DNA of 64,000 nt from positions 434,001-498,000 of the forward strand of contig JAPQWV010000361.1 of the NCBI GenBank assembly GCA_027422505.1, written 5' to 3'. This document shows, one piece after another, positions 1-11,817 of this stretch. A program made the translations under genes and the position numbers. The notes beneath the pieces are model-generated. The model saw only the letters and a list, made by a program, of their open reading frames with translations, had not been told where the DNA came from and made no database searches. The DNA is from Craterostigma plantagineum. Its lineage: Eukaryota; Streptophyta; Magnoliopsida; Lamiales; Linderniaceae. Positions within the stretch are counted from its first letter, which is position 1. Each line of letters opens with the position of its first letter.

Positions 1-77
1 ATTAACAAATGAGGAGGCTGAAGCAAACCCTTCCGTAGTGATGGGTACGTTAACTATCTATAACGTGCCCACGTATA

Positions 78-725
78 TTGATTGACTCTGGGGCCACACA
101 TTCGTTTGTGTCGGCCAAATATGTGGAAAAGGTGGGAATCTCTCCTACCTTATCTGAATGCAATTACGTAGTTACCTTGCCACACGGTGATCCTACGCGC
201 ACTAGCCAAGTGCTAAAAGGATGTTCCGTGAACATTGAGGGTAGGAATCTTAGGGTCGACCTAATAGTAATCCCAATGAATGCTTATGATGTCATCTTTG
301 GGATGGATTGGCTCTCGAGATACGGGGCCATTATAGATTGTAATAAGAACGTCGTTAAATTCCAATTGCCCGAAGAAGAGGAATTCACATTTTCGGGTAA
401 AGTAAAATCAAGCCGTATTCCGCGAATTTCTGCTCTGAAGGCTCAACGACTTCTGAGGTCCGGTTGTGAGTCTTTTCTCATATATGCGGTGAAGACGAAG
501 GAACTTCCTCAGCCCGAACTGAAAGACGTGCCTGTAGTTAATGAATATGCAGATGTATTTCCCGATGATCTCCTAGGGTTACCCCCTGATCGAGAAATAC
601 AATTCACGATAGAATTGATGCCGGGGTCTGCCCCTATTTCCAAAGCTCCTTATCGCCTAGCGCCGAACGAACTGAAGGAATTAAAAGAACAGTTGGAGGA
701 CTTGTTGCAGAAAGGGTTTATTTAA
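78..725 (+). pseudogene. Tekay protease and start of reverse transcriptase
   Basis: The frame opens in the aspartic protease at the catalytic motif DSGATHSF and continues through the typical DVIFGMDWL block. It then enters the N-terminal part of reverse transcriptase (APISKAPYRLAP, ELKEQLEDLLQKGFI). A TAA at 723-725 falls where the family normally continues with an Arg-Pro-Ser segment, and the RT sequence resumes in the same frame after it. This is a nonsense lesion inside pol, not a natural end. Upstream coding sequence (gag) is cut off by the window edge. Confidence 0.8.
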
Positions 726-1860
726 CCGAGCTTCTCACCGTGGGGAGCGGCAGTCCTATTCGCATGGAAGAAGGATGGGTCGATGCGACTATGCATCGAC
801 TATAGAGAGCTGAACAAGATTACGATCAAGATAAGTACCCACTGCCGAGGATCGATGATTTATTTGACCAGCTACAAGGAGCAACGATATTCTCGAAAAT
901 TGATCTCCGTTCGGGATACCATCAATTGAAGATCAGGGAGACAGATGTTCATAAAACAGCGTTCAGTACGAGGTACGGCCACTACGAGTTTTTGGTCATG
1001 CCCTTCGGACTGACAAATGCCCCTGCTGCATTCATGGATCTTATGAACCGATTCTTTAAAGACTATTTCGATCGCTTTGTAATCGTCTTTATTGATGATA
1101 TCCTGATTTATTCTAAAGCGAAGGAAGAACATGAGAATCACTTACGAATCGTCTTAGGAATTCTACGAGAGAAACAGCTCTACGCCAAATTCAAGAAATG
1201 TGAATTTTGGCTCGAGCAGGTAGCCTTCTTGGGACACGTGATTTCTGGAAATGGAATCTCTGACCCGAGTAAGATCGAGGCCATGAATAATTGGCCACGT
1301 CCAACTACTCCTACCGAGGTTCGAGTTTTCTTGAACTTGCGGGATACTACCTACCGTAAGTTCATAGCTGATTCCTCTAGCATCGCCTCGACCTTGACGA
1401 ACCTCACAAGGAAGAACGTACCTTTCAAGTGGACTGAAGCATGCAAACAAAGTTTCCAGAAGTTGAAGAAGCGACTCACTTTTGCTCCCATTCTGACTAT
1501 ACCATCGGGAACTGGAGGGTTCTCAGTCGACAGTGATGCTTCGAAGAACGGCTTGGGATGCGTGCTGATGCAGAATGGAAAGGTGATCGCTTATGCTTTA
1601 AGACAGTTGAAGGAATACGAGAAGAATTACCCAACCCACGACGTGGAGCTTGCTGTAGCCGTGTTTGCATTAAAAATATGGCGGCATTACCTTTACGGAG
1701 AAACGTGCGAGATTTTCACTGACCACAAGAGTTTGAAGTACTTTTTTACTCAGAAGGAGTTAAATATGCGACAGCGGCGATGGCTGAGCTCGTAAAAGGC
1801 TACGACTGCGTTATTAACTATCATCCGAGCAAGGCGAATGTAGTCGCAGACGCACTGAGT
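726..1860 (+). pseudogene. Tekay reverse transcriptase and RNase H
   Basis: RT continues after the stop (CIDYRELNK), then shifts frame near 825-835. The palm follows with DLRSGYHQL, the FIDD catalytic box ([10 protein letters not shown], around 1085-1115) and the FLGHVIS block. RNase H follows ([39 protein letters not shown]). The frame closes at 1793-1795, and the connection to integrase (DALSRK) is found in another frame up to about 1870. At least two indels separate the pieces, so no functional enzyme is expected. Confidence 0.8.
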
Positions 1861-1939
1861 CGAAAGCGATGAGCACAGAATTACACAGGATTGGAGTGGA
1901 GGTGGTTGACTTAGGTGAAGTTGAAGTGACTAACAACAC

Positions 1940-2918
1940 TAACTCTTCAGCCCACATTGCTAGAACGAATCAAAAAAGCACAAGAAGAGGATGAATTTTA
2001 TCTGAAGATGAAAGACGCACTACCTGAAGACTTCGAAATGCGAGAAGATGGAACCTTGTTGTACAAGAATCGGCTGTACGTACCCAATAAATAGAGCTAC
2101 AGCAAACAATAACGACATAACCACATGCAACAACGTACTCAGTACACCCCGGAGCCACAAAAATGTACCAAGATTTGCGGGTTACATATTGGTGGTCAGG
2201 AATGAAGAAGGATATCGCCCTGCTCGTAAATAGATGTATGACATGCCAACTGATCAAAGCTGAACACCAGCGACCTGCTGGAACTCTGCAGCCTTTACCA
2301 ATTCCTGAATGGAAATGGGACCACATCACGATGGTCTTCGTCGTTGGTTTGCCTAAGACGACGAAAGGACATGATGCCATTTGGGTGATTGTTGATCGCC
2401 TAACCAAATCAGCCCATTTCATTCCTATCAGCTCTACTTTTTCTATGGAACGGTATGCTGAATTGTATATTCAGTTGTTTGACTCCATGGAACTCCAATC
2501 TCTATCGTCTCGGATCGAGATTCGAGATTTCTATCCAACTTTTGGCAAAGCTTACAGAATGCAATGGGTACTAAGCTCTCGTTCAGTACTGCATATCATC
2601 CCCAGACCGACGGGCAGTCTGAACGAACGATCCAAACCCTTGAAGATATGTTACGAGCGTGCGTGCTAGACTTCAAGGGAAACTGGAGTAAATACCTGCC
2701 GCTGAATGAATTCTCCTACAATAATAGCTTTCATGCTACAATCGGAATGGCGCCGTACGAGGCATTATACGGGCGCAAATGCCGATCTCCAGTCCATTGG
2801 GATGAAATCGGCGAACGAGCTCTATTAGGACCAGATATGATTCGAGAAATGACGGAAGCTGTGACGAAAATCCGAGAAAGGATGCGCTCAGAGTCGACAG
2901 AAAAGCTACGCAGATCAT
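1940..2918 (+). pseudogene. Tekay integrase core (fragmented)
   Basis: Fragments of integrase are spread over several frames. A linker at 1940-2090 leads to a frame that gives the HHCC-region remnant (YWWSGMKKDIALLVNRCMTC), then WDHITMVFVVGLP and VIVDRLTKSAHFIPI. After a frame change near 2560 come the third catalytic region ([23 protein letters not shown]) and the [12 protein letters not shown] block. The region around the second catalytic Asp (about 2515-2540) is scrambled. Clearly inactive. Confidence 0.75.
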
Positions 2919-2929
2919 AGGCGACGACC

Positions 2930-3352
2930 CTTAGAGTTCATAGAAAATGACCAAGTATTTCTAAAAATGACCAAGCGCTTCGGACGAAAGGGCAAGCTGA
3001 GTCCCAGACATATAGGCCCGTTCAAAATTATCAAACGAGTCGACGAAGTAGCGTACCAACTAGAGGTACCGGCTTCTTTATCGCAAGTTCACGACGTATT
3101 TCACATATCGACATTACGAAAGTACGTCGCGAACCTGAGCCACGTGATTCAGAACGAGCTTCTTTATCTACAAGCTTCTTTATGAGGAGAAGCTTGTAGA
3201 TATATCGATGTACGAAACGAAACGACTTCGGAATAAGACTATTCTGTTTGTAAAGATTCTGTGGCGGAACCAATCAATTGAGGAAGCCACTTGGGAGCGT
3301 GAGGACGATATGAGAATTCGTTATCCCGAGTTATTCCAGTCGGCGTAATTTC
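2930..3352 (+). pseudogene. Tekay integrase C-terminus and chromodomain
   Basis: The sequence FGRKGKLSPRHIGPFKIIKRV and the following YQLEVP and VHDVFHISTLRKYV are the C-terminal GPF/Y module of chromovirus integrase. A small local duplication (GCTTCTTTAT repeats at 3160-3200) disrupts the frame. After it, translation of about 3236-3352 gives a short chromodomain (VKILWRNQSIEEATWERE, then YPELF) ending at TAA 3350-3352. In this clade the chromodomain tethers integration to chromatin marks (known for chromoviruses). Confidence 0.75.
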
Positions 3353-3380
3353 GGGGACAAAATTCTTTTAAGGGGGAGAA

Positions 3381-5700
3381 TGTAATACCCGTAACTTTGA
3401 TACGGGATTTTGACGTTGTTCAATATGTAATTTTGTGAATTAGGAAGTTTGATAAGAAATTAAATTACGAAATACAAAGATAAATTTTAATCATTCCGAA
3501 AATATTTCGAAATTTAACCTAAAAATATCTGAAATTACTATATGGATTGATAATGTTGGGCTATGATTAACAAAATGATAAAATATGAACTTATAATGGT
3601 AGAACGATTGAAGATGGGCCGAGTTAATTTTCAAAGATTGGCCCAAGGTTTGAAGATAAGCTTTAATAGGAACGTTGCTTAAGTCGAAAGGAAATTGTTA
3701 TCAGCACCTTGTCACTTCAATTACCAAGTTCGAAAATCATAATACATATCCATAAAACCTTTACTAAGAAGATGAAGGAAAGAAAAAAGGAAGAATATTA
3801 GACAAAGAAAACCAAAGAAGAAAGAAAAAGACATTGTAAACTCGTAGGGGCTTCATCGAACTTGAGTGAGGTATAATAATTATTTTTATACTTGACGTCT
3901 GATTTGTTTTCAGTATCAATATATTATTACGTGGGTCTGTGATAACTTAAGGAATCTTTAGCACGTTCAAAACCCTTAAGGCATTCAAAGAAGCCGAAGT
4001 GAGAAGGGAAGGGACTTGTTTACACTATGTTGCTCTTTTTATTATTATTATATGATTAATAAGCTTTCATTTACCTACGTGATTAGGAATTTAAACTATA
4101 TGAAGCTTTCAAAATAGTTATGTGAAAATTTATAAGGACTATTCGAAAGATACTCCATTTAGGGATTCTAGGGTTTTGAGTTCATGAATTAATAAGTTTC
4201 GATATAGAAGATATTCCGAGATTTATTATTATTAGGGCGTATCCTTTTCTAAGTTAGAAACTATTGTGTTTCCTAGCACTTGTTGTTTTTAGAACGTACC
4301 ACTTTCTGGGTTAAAAATGATTGAAATGATCTTGAAAAGTATCGTTTTTAGGGTTTTCGAAAGAATTAGTATTTTGCGGGAAATCGGGTGATTCCATTTT
4401 ACGTTAGAATTGGGCGGTTTTAGGAGTTTAACAATCTGTAAAACCAACAAATCGGGCGATACTTGGGTTTCGGCCGATGTGAGGATATGATATATCGGGC
4501 GATTTAAAATAAGTTGTCTCTTAGAAGAAATCGGGCAATTTAGAATGTGTAAGAATCGACCGAAACTAGGCATTAATATATAACCAATCGGCCGATTTGA
4601 TGATTTAGTGGGACACGGCGAGTTTGGCTTGGGGACATATCGAATCGGGCGACTTGTAGATCATGCAATCGCCCGATTATGTGGTGTATGATAAATCGGG
4701 CAATAGGTATTTAGCGAAAGTGGATTTCGATGCATGCCAAATCGGGCGATGTTGCAGCTTGGACGATCGGGCGAAAACAGATGGACTTTCGCCGCGCTAA
4801 TAATCGGCCGAACGAATGAATCGGGCGATTTAAAGGTTCAAGCCAAGAAATTAGTGAAATTGCAACTCAAAAATACCACAGGCGATTCAATGAATATTAC
4901 AATCGGACGATTTGAAAGGCAACGAATCGGGCGAATGAAAAATCGGGCGGTTTCAGAAGCTCCAAATAGTTTAATATATTTTACCATGGTGACGTCGTAT
5001 GGCGCTACCGTTAAGACATGACATGTTCGAGGCAAGACATGATTTTAGGGCTAATACCCTCATGGCGGATCGTGAAACCTGGAGGGTGCGAGCTGAGGGA
5101 GTAAGCGACACCGAAGGTATCTCTGGTGTTGACTACCTCAGATTAGGCTACCAGTGTGAAGCGTCCGCGTGGCGTATGAAACCACCTTGGGACAGAAAAG
5201 GCGCCCTAGGGTTAGCCTTCCTTGAGTGGGTATTGGCACTTATACTTATTTATCCCTAGTGGATTCGAGCTCCATGATGGTGCATAGCAAGATAGCCGAG
5301 GGTCCTACATGACAAGACAAGGCAAGGAAAATATGAGGTCTAGGAAGCAATGGCGCGGATGCCTTTGCGAATTTAGGACATGCGCATGGCATGCATGACT
5401 TTCGCTTACTGAGCTTTATAAGCTCATTCCACGAATTTATGTGTTGTAGGTTTACGGGATCACGGTACGTGATCTTTACGAAGGCAAGGCCAATTTTTGA
5501 AGCTTCTGGAGGACTTTTGAGGTGGCAGTGTGTACATGGATGCGACCTGAGTGGCGGGCCGTTAGATTATTTTGAACACGCATGCGCGCTCATCTTATAT
5601 TTATGTCCTAGGAGTATTTTGTATTGTATAGAAGAGTTTCCTTTATATAAAAGAAAAAATTTTGTACGCATTTTCGGATATAGATTTCATTTATATCACA
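3381..5700 (+). repeat. Tekay 3' LTR (right end approximate)
   Basis: The LTR starts with TGTAATACCCGTAAC directly after the polypurine tract. Its first about 725 bp are repeated in inverted orientation at 15346-16060, which confirms the left boundary. The right boundary is inferred: around 5700 LTR-like AT-rich sequence gives way to copia gag sequence. The middle (4380-4960) is filled with copies of an ATCGGGCGAT-like motif. No gene is seen in it. Confidence 0.65.
4440..4960. repeat. Array of TCGNNCGA motifs inside the Tekay LTR
   Basis: About eleven irregularly spaced copies of TCGGGCGA, TCGGCCGA or TCGCCCGA occur within 500 bp, usually flanked by AA and TT. The core is a degenerate 8-bp palindrome. 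Spacing is uneven (16-90 bp), so this is not a simple tandem repeat but looks like a cluster of short binding-site-like elements. The same core is dense again in the copia region 11890-13020. Confidence 0.7.
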
Positions 5701-5719
5701 TGCAGTCACACGAATTAGT

Positions 5720-7209
5720 AATAAGAATGGGTGGTGGAAGTCAGGGGGCGCCACAGAAAGAAACTGGCATGATCTCAGAGACAGTCAATAAGAGGAGTGC
5801 CAAGAATTCATTATCTTCCTTCAACAAACAACGAACCTCGGGCGGGAAACAGAAGTTCGTTGCCCCTGAAGAAGCTGAAACCAAGAAATCTGAAGTATTA
5901 AAGAAGTGCTTCAACTGTGGCAAACCGGGTCATTTTGCTTCTGAATGCTTCAGACCTAAGAAGAAAAACACTGAATACTACAAGAAAAAATTTCAGCTCT
6001 CACAGCGCAAGGAGGCGGGAATTGTCTTGGTTGCTGAGGAAGAGGAATGGCTGGAGGACACGTCTGACAAGGAGGAAGATGAAATGGCCTTCATGGTGAA
6101 AAGCAATGATGATGTTTCCGACGAGGATGAGCCATCCATAGGGTCAGACAGGACGGATATCTCTTCATCCGACCTGGAGGTATACACTCCATCCCTAAAT
6201 GATTTCGTTAAACTTGAACGTAGGATAGCCGAACTCTCCATGCATCGTAAAGATTACTCAGAACTCCAAAGCAATTTTGACAAAAATTATGCCTTATTAA
6301 ACAAACAACAGGATGAGATAGCCATTCTTAATGAATCCTTGACCTTGTCTGAAACTAAAGCAAAGACTTTAGAAGATCTTATAGAAAGCAAGGAAAAACA
6401 AATTAGCAAAATGTGTAGAAGCTTGAAAGACAGCGAATAAGAACGACAAAATGTATTGTCTCAATATGAACTAGTCACCAACGAACGTGTTCGACTATAC
6501 ATGAAAGTCAAAGACTTAGAGGACATCATCACCAAAAGAGGTCAAAGTGAATGAACCATGTTTCTTAGCCAACCTAAAGATGTAGAATTCTATGATCCCC
6601 GTGAAGGATTGGGATTTGAATACACCACTAAACCAGAGATAGATAAAGTACACTCTCTGTATAACATTAAACGATTTGGATTGAGCCTTGAACAACTAAG
6701 GCCCTTCATTGGATCAAGCGAGGTGACTGAAACTGACGAACAGAAACGGAGGAATAAAGAATGGGCCCAAATCATGTGTGACTACAGAGAACTCAATGAT
6801 AGCTACAAAACTAGAGAGATAACCCTCTCTGATGATTACATATCACCATTTGGACCCGAAATTCAGGAAAGCACTGACGAGCAGGCTAGACCCACTTATT
6901 CATTTATCTACATTCCAGAAATTATTCGCAAAATAGGCGATCGTACGACCTCTCTGGAATCAGAAAGGAAAGCCCATGAAGAAGAGAAAACTATTAAGCA
7001 AAATCTATACTCTTGAAAACTTTCCTAACGCTCACAAACCTTCCACTTCAAGTCCTGTTCCCGAATCGTCGACGTTTAAATACGATCAAACTACAAAGAA
7101 AACTTTCTTATCTCACACTAACTCTGTATCGCGTGTACCCACAGACAAAGGCGTGAGTTCCAAGGAAAAGAAGAAGGTTCAATCGGGCTCAGCAAAAAAT
7201 TGTCCCTGA
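5720..7209 (+). pseudogene. Copia Gag C-terminal part with CCHC zinc knuckle and coiled coil
   Basis: The recognisable part carries the zinc knuckle CFNCGKPGHFASEC (about 5910-5950), the retroelement motif that binds RNA. Then comes an acidic Ser/Glu/Asp-rich stretch (6030-6180) and a heptad-rich, probably coiled-coil segment (6200-6540). Two in-frame stops (6438-6440 TAA, 6552-6554 TGA) interrupt one continuous frame that runs to 7016; a frameshifted piece continues to 7209. The open frame extends upstream to 5391, but that part reads through LTR sequence and is not gag. Confidence 0.75.
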
Positions 7210-7379
7210 TAAGAAGAAGAAACCAGCCTCGAATCTTGCTTCTCATGTTCTCAATTCCTTTACATTTCCAAAAGTGACTTCTTGTAGTGTCGCAGATCGT
7301 GTTACCTTATTTGTACTCAAAAACTTAAATATCGTTATGTAAACAATGATGTACTGCCACATCCTCACAACGATATGTT

Positions 7380-8173
7380 ATGCGAAAGGCTTCCATGTTG
7401 CCCAGCTCTCGCTCTCATGATGCGTCTCCCAAGCTCAACAATCACACTCGCAAGTCTAAGAGGGAGAAAAACACCACTTCCCAAACCAAGCACAATAAGA
7501 AGTTAAATCACAGACAAATTTGGATCCCAAAATCCCAACTCCCTATAGGCAGTAGTCGTTTCTGGGCTCTTAAGTTAGCTCTCCAGCAATCTAAGGAAGA
7601 AACCAATATAACGACAAATACGTTGGATTCCTCTCCTGTGATTAAAAAAGGACCTGTTTTTAAATGGGTCCCTAAGCTAACCCGATTTATTTTGCAGGTC
7701 CGTCATGTGTGGTACTTAGATTCATGTTGCTCCTCACATATGACTGGAAGTAAAGAGCTGTTGCTGAGGGTTTTCTAGGAAAGGTCTACTTCGGAAATGG
7801 TCAATCTGCATCCATGCTAGGTACAGGGGACCTAATCCATGACAGACTCACCATGAAAGGGGTCTCATACGTCGAAGGACTGAGCTACAACTTATTCAGT
7901 ATTGGACGCTTCCGTGATAAGGGCTACAAGGTGAATTCTGAAACTAATAAATGTAGCGTCACCGACGACAAATCTCTACTCCACGACTGTCCGACCGACT
8001 GTCTAATCTCCCGTGCTTCACTACATCAGAACGATCTCTGTCACCAACGGCTCTCTCATCTCAATTTCAAAGACCTGAATAAATTGCGATTAGAAAATTT
8101 GGTCAAGGGACTTCCCTCATTCAGATATCACAAAGAACATCTCTGCTCGGCCTGTGAAATGAGAACGATATGA
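7380..8173 (+). pseudogene. Copia protease and GAG-pre-integrase domain
   Basis: The aspartic protease is seen as WYLDSCCSSHMTG (about 7710-7750); the usual Gly after Asp-Ser is replaced by Cys. A frame change near 7778 leads to YVEGLSYNLFSIGRFRDKGY and the GAG-pre-integrase segment LCHQRLSHLNFKDLNKLRLENL. The zinc-binding region continues to a stop at 8171-8173, after which integrase resumes. Confidence 0.75.
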
Positions 8174-8233
8174 AAAGCATCCCACAGACCTAAACATATA
8201 GCCTCAACTTCCAAACCTCTCGAACTCATTCAT

Positions 8234-8885
8234 ATGGATCTGTGTGGACCTATGCGCACTCAGACCATCAATGGGCGAAGATATGTGTTGGTTATTGTGA
8301 ATGATTTATCGCGCTACACATGGGCCAAATTTCTCAGAACCAAGGACGAAACTCCAGGTCTAATCATTGAGTTTATCAAAACCGCACAAAACCTCTACCA
8401 ACTAAGTGTCCAAATCATCAGAACTGACAATGGGACAGAATTCAAGAACAAGAAACTTACTGACTTCTATGCATCACTTGGAATCACCCAACAGTTCGCA
8501 GCGACAAAAAACACCTCAACAAAACGGTGTAGTTGAGCGCAAGAACAGAACTCTAGTTGAAGCAACTCGTACACTCCTTATTCACTCTGGACTACCTCAC
8601 TTCTTATGGGCCGAAGCAATGAACACAGCCTGTTTCACTCAAAATCGTGGCTCCCTTCACAAGAGGTTCAATAGGACTCCCTACGAGTTGATAAATCGCA
8701 AAGTGCCAGACGTCTCTTTACTGAGAGTCTTTGGATGCAAGTGTTACGTAGCAAACGATCGTGAGGATAGAGGCAAACTCGACCCAAAAGCATTTGAAGG
8801 AATAATTGTGGATACTCGACAACCTCCAAAGCCTATCGAGTATACCTCAAGGAGAAAAGATCAGTTATGGAAAGCATCAACGTGA
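8234..8885 (+). pseudogene. Copia integrase core
   Basis: Catalytic triad contexts are visible: HMDLCGPM (first Asp, about 8240), IRTDNGTEFKN (second Asp, about 8420) and, after a one-base frame change near 8510, NGVVERKNRTLVEATRTLL (Glu). The C-terminal part with VFGCKCYV and the ending near 8885 agree with copia integrase. The frameshift in the core makes it inactive. Confidence 0.8.
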
Positions 8886-9561
8886 CATTTGATGAAGTAG
8901 ACCGAGTAGCTTCTGCACAAATCAGTCCAGAACCCGGACTTCTACGAGAGTTGACAAAAGATCAACCGAGCACCTCCTCCGTGGGCGAACCTTCAAAATC
9001 TAATACCTTGAGCGACGTGGAACTCGATTTCTTAATCGAGGATCTCTTTTCTCGGTCGTTGCCACCCACTGCTCCAACAACTTATGAGAGCTAGGAAATA
9101 ATGATCTTGCAGAGACTAACAATGACAATTCCCCTCCTACGATGGAAAATCTTAACGTTGATGATGACAGTGAACCCCCAACTGATACTGAGATCATCTC
9201 CAGCTCTGCCACTGAAACACCCCAGCCCTCTGATTCAACAGTAGAAATTTCTTTAGGAGAGTCAGTAATACCTCAACCTGGAGAAGAAACGGAACATGAG
9301 GCGGATCAGAGCGAATAAGCAATACACGATACAAATGCAGCTGGATCATCACAACATAATACAAGAAAGTGGACCCTGAGCACACCCAAACTCACAAACA
9401 ATTGGGGACCCTTCCACTGGTGTAACAACTCGACATCAACGATAAATGAAAGCCTTTATTCCTGCTTTCTCAGTCAAAAGGAGCCCAGCAAAGTAGCTGA
9501 AGCACTCGCCGACCCAGATTGGATAATCGCAATGTAGGAGGAAATCAATCAGTTTGAGAGG
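8886..9561 (+). pseudogene. Copia integrase-RT linker (degenerate)
   Basis: A Ser/Thr/Pro-rich low-complexity stretch with several stops links integrase to RT. Its 3' end translates to ALADPDWIIAM and [12 protein letters not shown], the standard start of copia RT, split by a TAG at about 9536-9538. Confidence 0.6.
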
Positions 9562-10311
9562 TTGAAAGTCTGGAACCTAGTACCTAGACTGGCTGGAAAA
9601 ACTATCATAGGGACTAAATGGGTGTTTAAGAACAAAAAGGACGAACAAGGAGTTGTTATCCTAAATAAAGCAAGGGTGGTTGCAAAAGGATACAATCAAC
9701 AGGAAGGAATCGACTATGATGAGACATATGCTCCAGTCGCAAGAATTGAAGCCATCGGGATTTTCTTAGCTTTCGCTGCACACAAGAACTCCACAGTCTA
9801 CCAGATGGATGTCAAAACTGCATTCCTCAACGGAATATTGAAGGAAGAAGTTTTTGTATCTCAGCCTGAAGGTTTTGTAAGCGAACAACTCCCAGACCAC
9901 GTCTACAGACTCGATAAAGCCCTCTATGGACTTAAACAAGCTCCCAGAGCCTGGTACGAGGTCCTCTCGGATTTTCTCATCTCCTCCGGCTCAGACATTA
10001 TGTTGCTACATATTTACGTTGACGACATGATCTTTGGGTCGACGGACTCAAGAATGTGCAAGAACTTTGGAGTCCTAATGAAGCAGAAATTTGAAATGAG
10101 TATGATGGGCGAACTAAGCTTCTTCTTAGACCTCCAGGTTAAGCAGCTTCACGATGGAATCTTCATCAGTCAATCCAAGTACATTCACGACATACTCAAG
10201 AAGTACAACTTGGACAACTCAAATGCTGCCAGCACTCCCATGTCTACCTCATGCAAACTTGCTGCAGATCTATCAGGAAAATCTGTTACCAAACGATCTA
10301 TCGAGGCATGA
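9562..10311 (+). pseudogene. Copia reverse transcriptase
   Basis: A 249-codon open frame holds most of [60 protein letters not shown], the catalytic YVDD ([13 protein letters not shown], about 10012-10050) and [11 protein letters not shown]. About 20 residues are missing between [13 protein letters not shown] and [11 protein letters not shown] compared with the family, so part of the palm is deleted. The frame ends at 10309-10311 and RNase H continues in another frame. Confidence 0.85.
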
Positions 10312-11609
10312 TAGGATCCTTGCTTTATCTTACGTCCAGTCGGCCTGACATCATGTTCGCCACGTGTCTCTGTGCTCGCTTTCAAGCTGATCCAAAGGAG
10401 TCTCACATGCTCGCTGTCAAAAGGATTTTCAAATACCTCAAGGGAACTCCAAATCTAGGTCTATGGTACCCAATGGAGTCAAAGTTTCGAACTCGTAGGA
10501 TACACTGACGCTGATTACGCGGGATGCAAGCTGGACAGAAATAGCACTTCTGAACCTGCTCAATTTCTCGCGGGTAAACTCGTAAGCTGGTCGTCTCAAA
10601 AATAAAATTGTGTCACAACCTCGACAACAGAGGCAGAATATGTCGCTGCTGCGAGTTGTTGTTCACAAATTTTGTGGATGAGAACCCAGCTGCGAGATTT
10701 TGGCATAACGTTAAAGGGTAAAATGCGTATAACCCCCTCGTGGTTTCGCGAAAATGCACATAAACCCTGTGGTTTTTTTATTGCACGGTACTCCCTCGTG
10801 GTTTAACTAATGTTGCACCGTACCCCCCAGGCAGCAGTTTTTTGCCCGAAATTGGATTACACGCGCGTGGGTTAAGCTTGGAACATATTATTTACTGTTA
10901 AATGACTACAATAACCCCAAATATTCACCTTCTTCTCAAATGATAACCATCGGCCCTATCTAGAATAAAAATGGTTACCTTGGGGGTTATCATTTGAAAA
11001 GAAGGTGAATAGTTGGGGTTATTCTGGTCATTTATCAGTGAATAATATGGTCATTTGAGCGCGTGCAAGAGCGCATGTAATCCAATTCGGGAGAAAACTA
11101 ATGTCCGAGGGTTATCATTTGAAAAGAAGGTGAATAGTTGGGTTATCCTAGTCATTTAACAGTAAATAATATGTTCCAAGCTTAACCCACATGCAGTAAG
11201 AGCGCGTGTAATCCAATTTCGGGCAAAAAACTGCTGCCCGGGGGTACGGTGCAACATTAGTTAAACCACGAGGGAGTACCGTGCAATAAAAAAACCACAG
11301 GGATTTATGCGCATTTTCGCGAAACCACGATGGGGTTATACGCATTTTACCTTAACGTTAAATCGTATTCCCATTTTTAGTGACTCAAAAAGTGCTATAG
11401 CTATAACAAATAATCCAGTACATCATTCACGCACAAAACATATAGACATTAGATATCAATTTATCAAGGAACATGTAGAGCAATGTACAATCGAAATGCA
11501 TTTTGTCCACACAGACCTTCAACTAGCTGATTTATTCACTAAGGCGTTGGATGGAAAGCGATTCCAATTCTTGGCGTCTAGGCTAGGCATGTTGAACCAT
11601 AGGACATGA
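10251..11609 (+). pseudogene. Copia RNase H, interrupted by a MITE
   Basis: RNase H begins with [21 protein letters not shown] and includes the TDADYAGC motif (about 10503-10530) and STTEAEYVAAASC. The coding sequence breaks at 10705 where a 638-bp MITE is inserted. It resumes in register at about 11362 with the segment containing FSDSKSAI, HSRTKHIDIRYQFIKEHV and LADLFTKALDG, ending at TGA 11607-11609. Apart from the MITE there is at least one frame change (about 10490) and a nonsense codon (about 10603). Confidence 0.85.
10715..11352. mobile_element. MULE-type MITE with long terminal inverted repeats
   Basis: The first about 190 bp (AGGGTAAAATGCGTATAACC...) are repeated inverted at the right end. 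The flanks are the 9-bp direct repeat TAACGTTAA at 10706-10714 and 11353-11361, the target-duplication length of Mutator-like elements. The interior has further inverted and duplicated pieces and no coding sequence. The target duplication is itself a palindrome. Insertion is in the RNase H region of the copia element. Confidence 0.85.
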
Positions 11610-11699
11610 TCGATTATCCCTACATGAACTTTATATTGTGTAAATAGGTCACTTAATTTTTTCTCTATATGTTTTCAAATGCATGTTGAAAATCCTACT

Positions 11700-11817
11700 A
11701 TCATATCTAAGGGGAGTCCCATAACAATTTATGCACGGATCTAGGGGAGTCTTGGAAAATTATGCACTAATTTAGGGGGAGTCTTTGAACATCTTGCACA
11801 AATTAAGGGGGAGTTTT
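11700..11817 (+). repeat. Four tandem polypurine-tract-like units after pol
   Basis: The motif AGGGGAGT/AGGGGGAGT occurs at about 11709, 11742, 11773 and 11805 in a tandem unit of about 31-32 bp that also contains ATGCAC. Multiple polypurine tracts downstream of pol are a known mark of Sirevirus-type copia elements, where they prime plus-strand synthesis. Confidence 0.7.

Larger units (their letters stand above)
1..3380 (+). mobile_element. Ty3/gypsy Tekay-type chromovirus, 3' part of internal region (degenerate)
   Basis: Protease, reverse transcriptase, RNase H, integrase and a C-terminal chromodomain follow one another on the plus strand. This is the gypsy order (integrase after RNase H). 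The chromodomain at the end of integrase and the polypurine tract just before the LTR (about 3370-3380) point to the Tekay/Del chromoviruses. The 5' LTR and gag lie outside the window. The reading frame is broken by several stops and indels, so it is not autonomous. Confidence 0.85.

Noticed and set aside
5391..5720. N-terminal 110 codons of the open frame running into copia gag
   Set aside because: The sequence belongs to the end of the Tekay LTR; openness is accidental.
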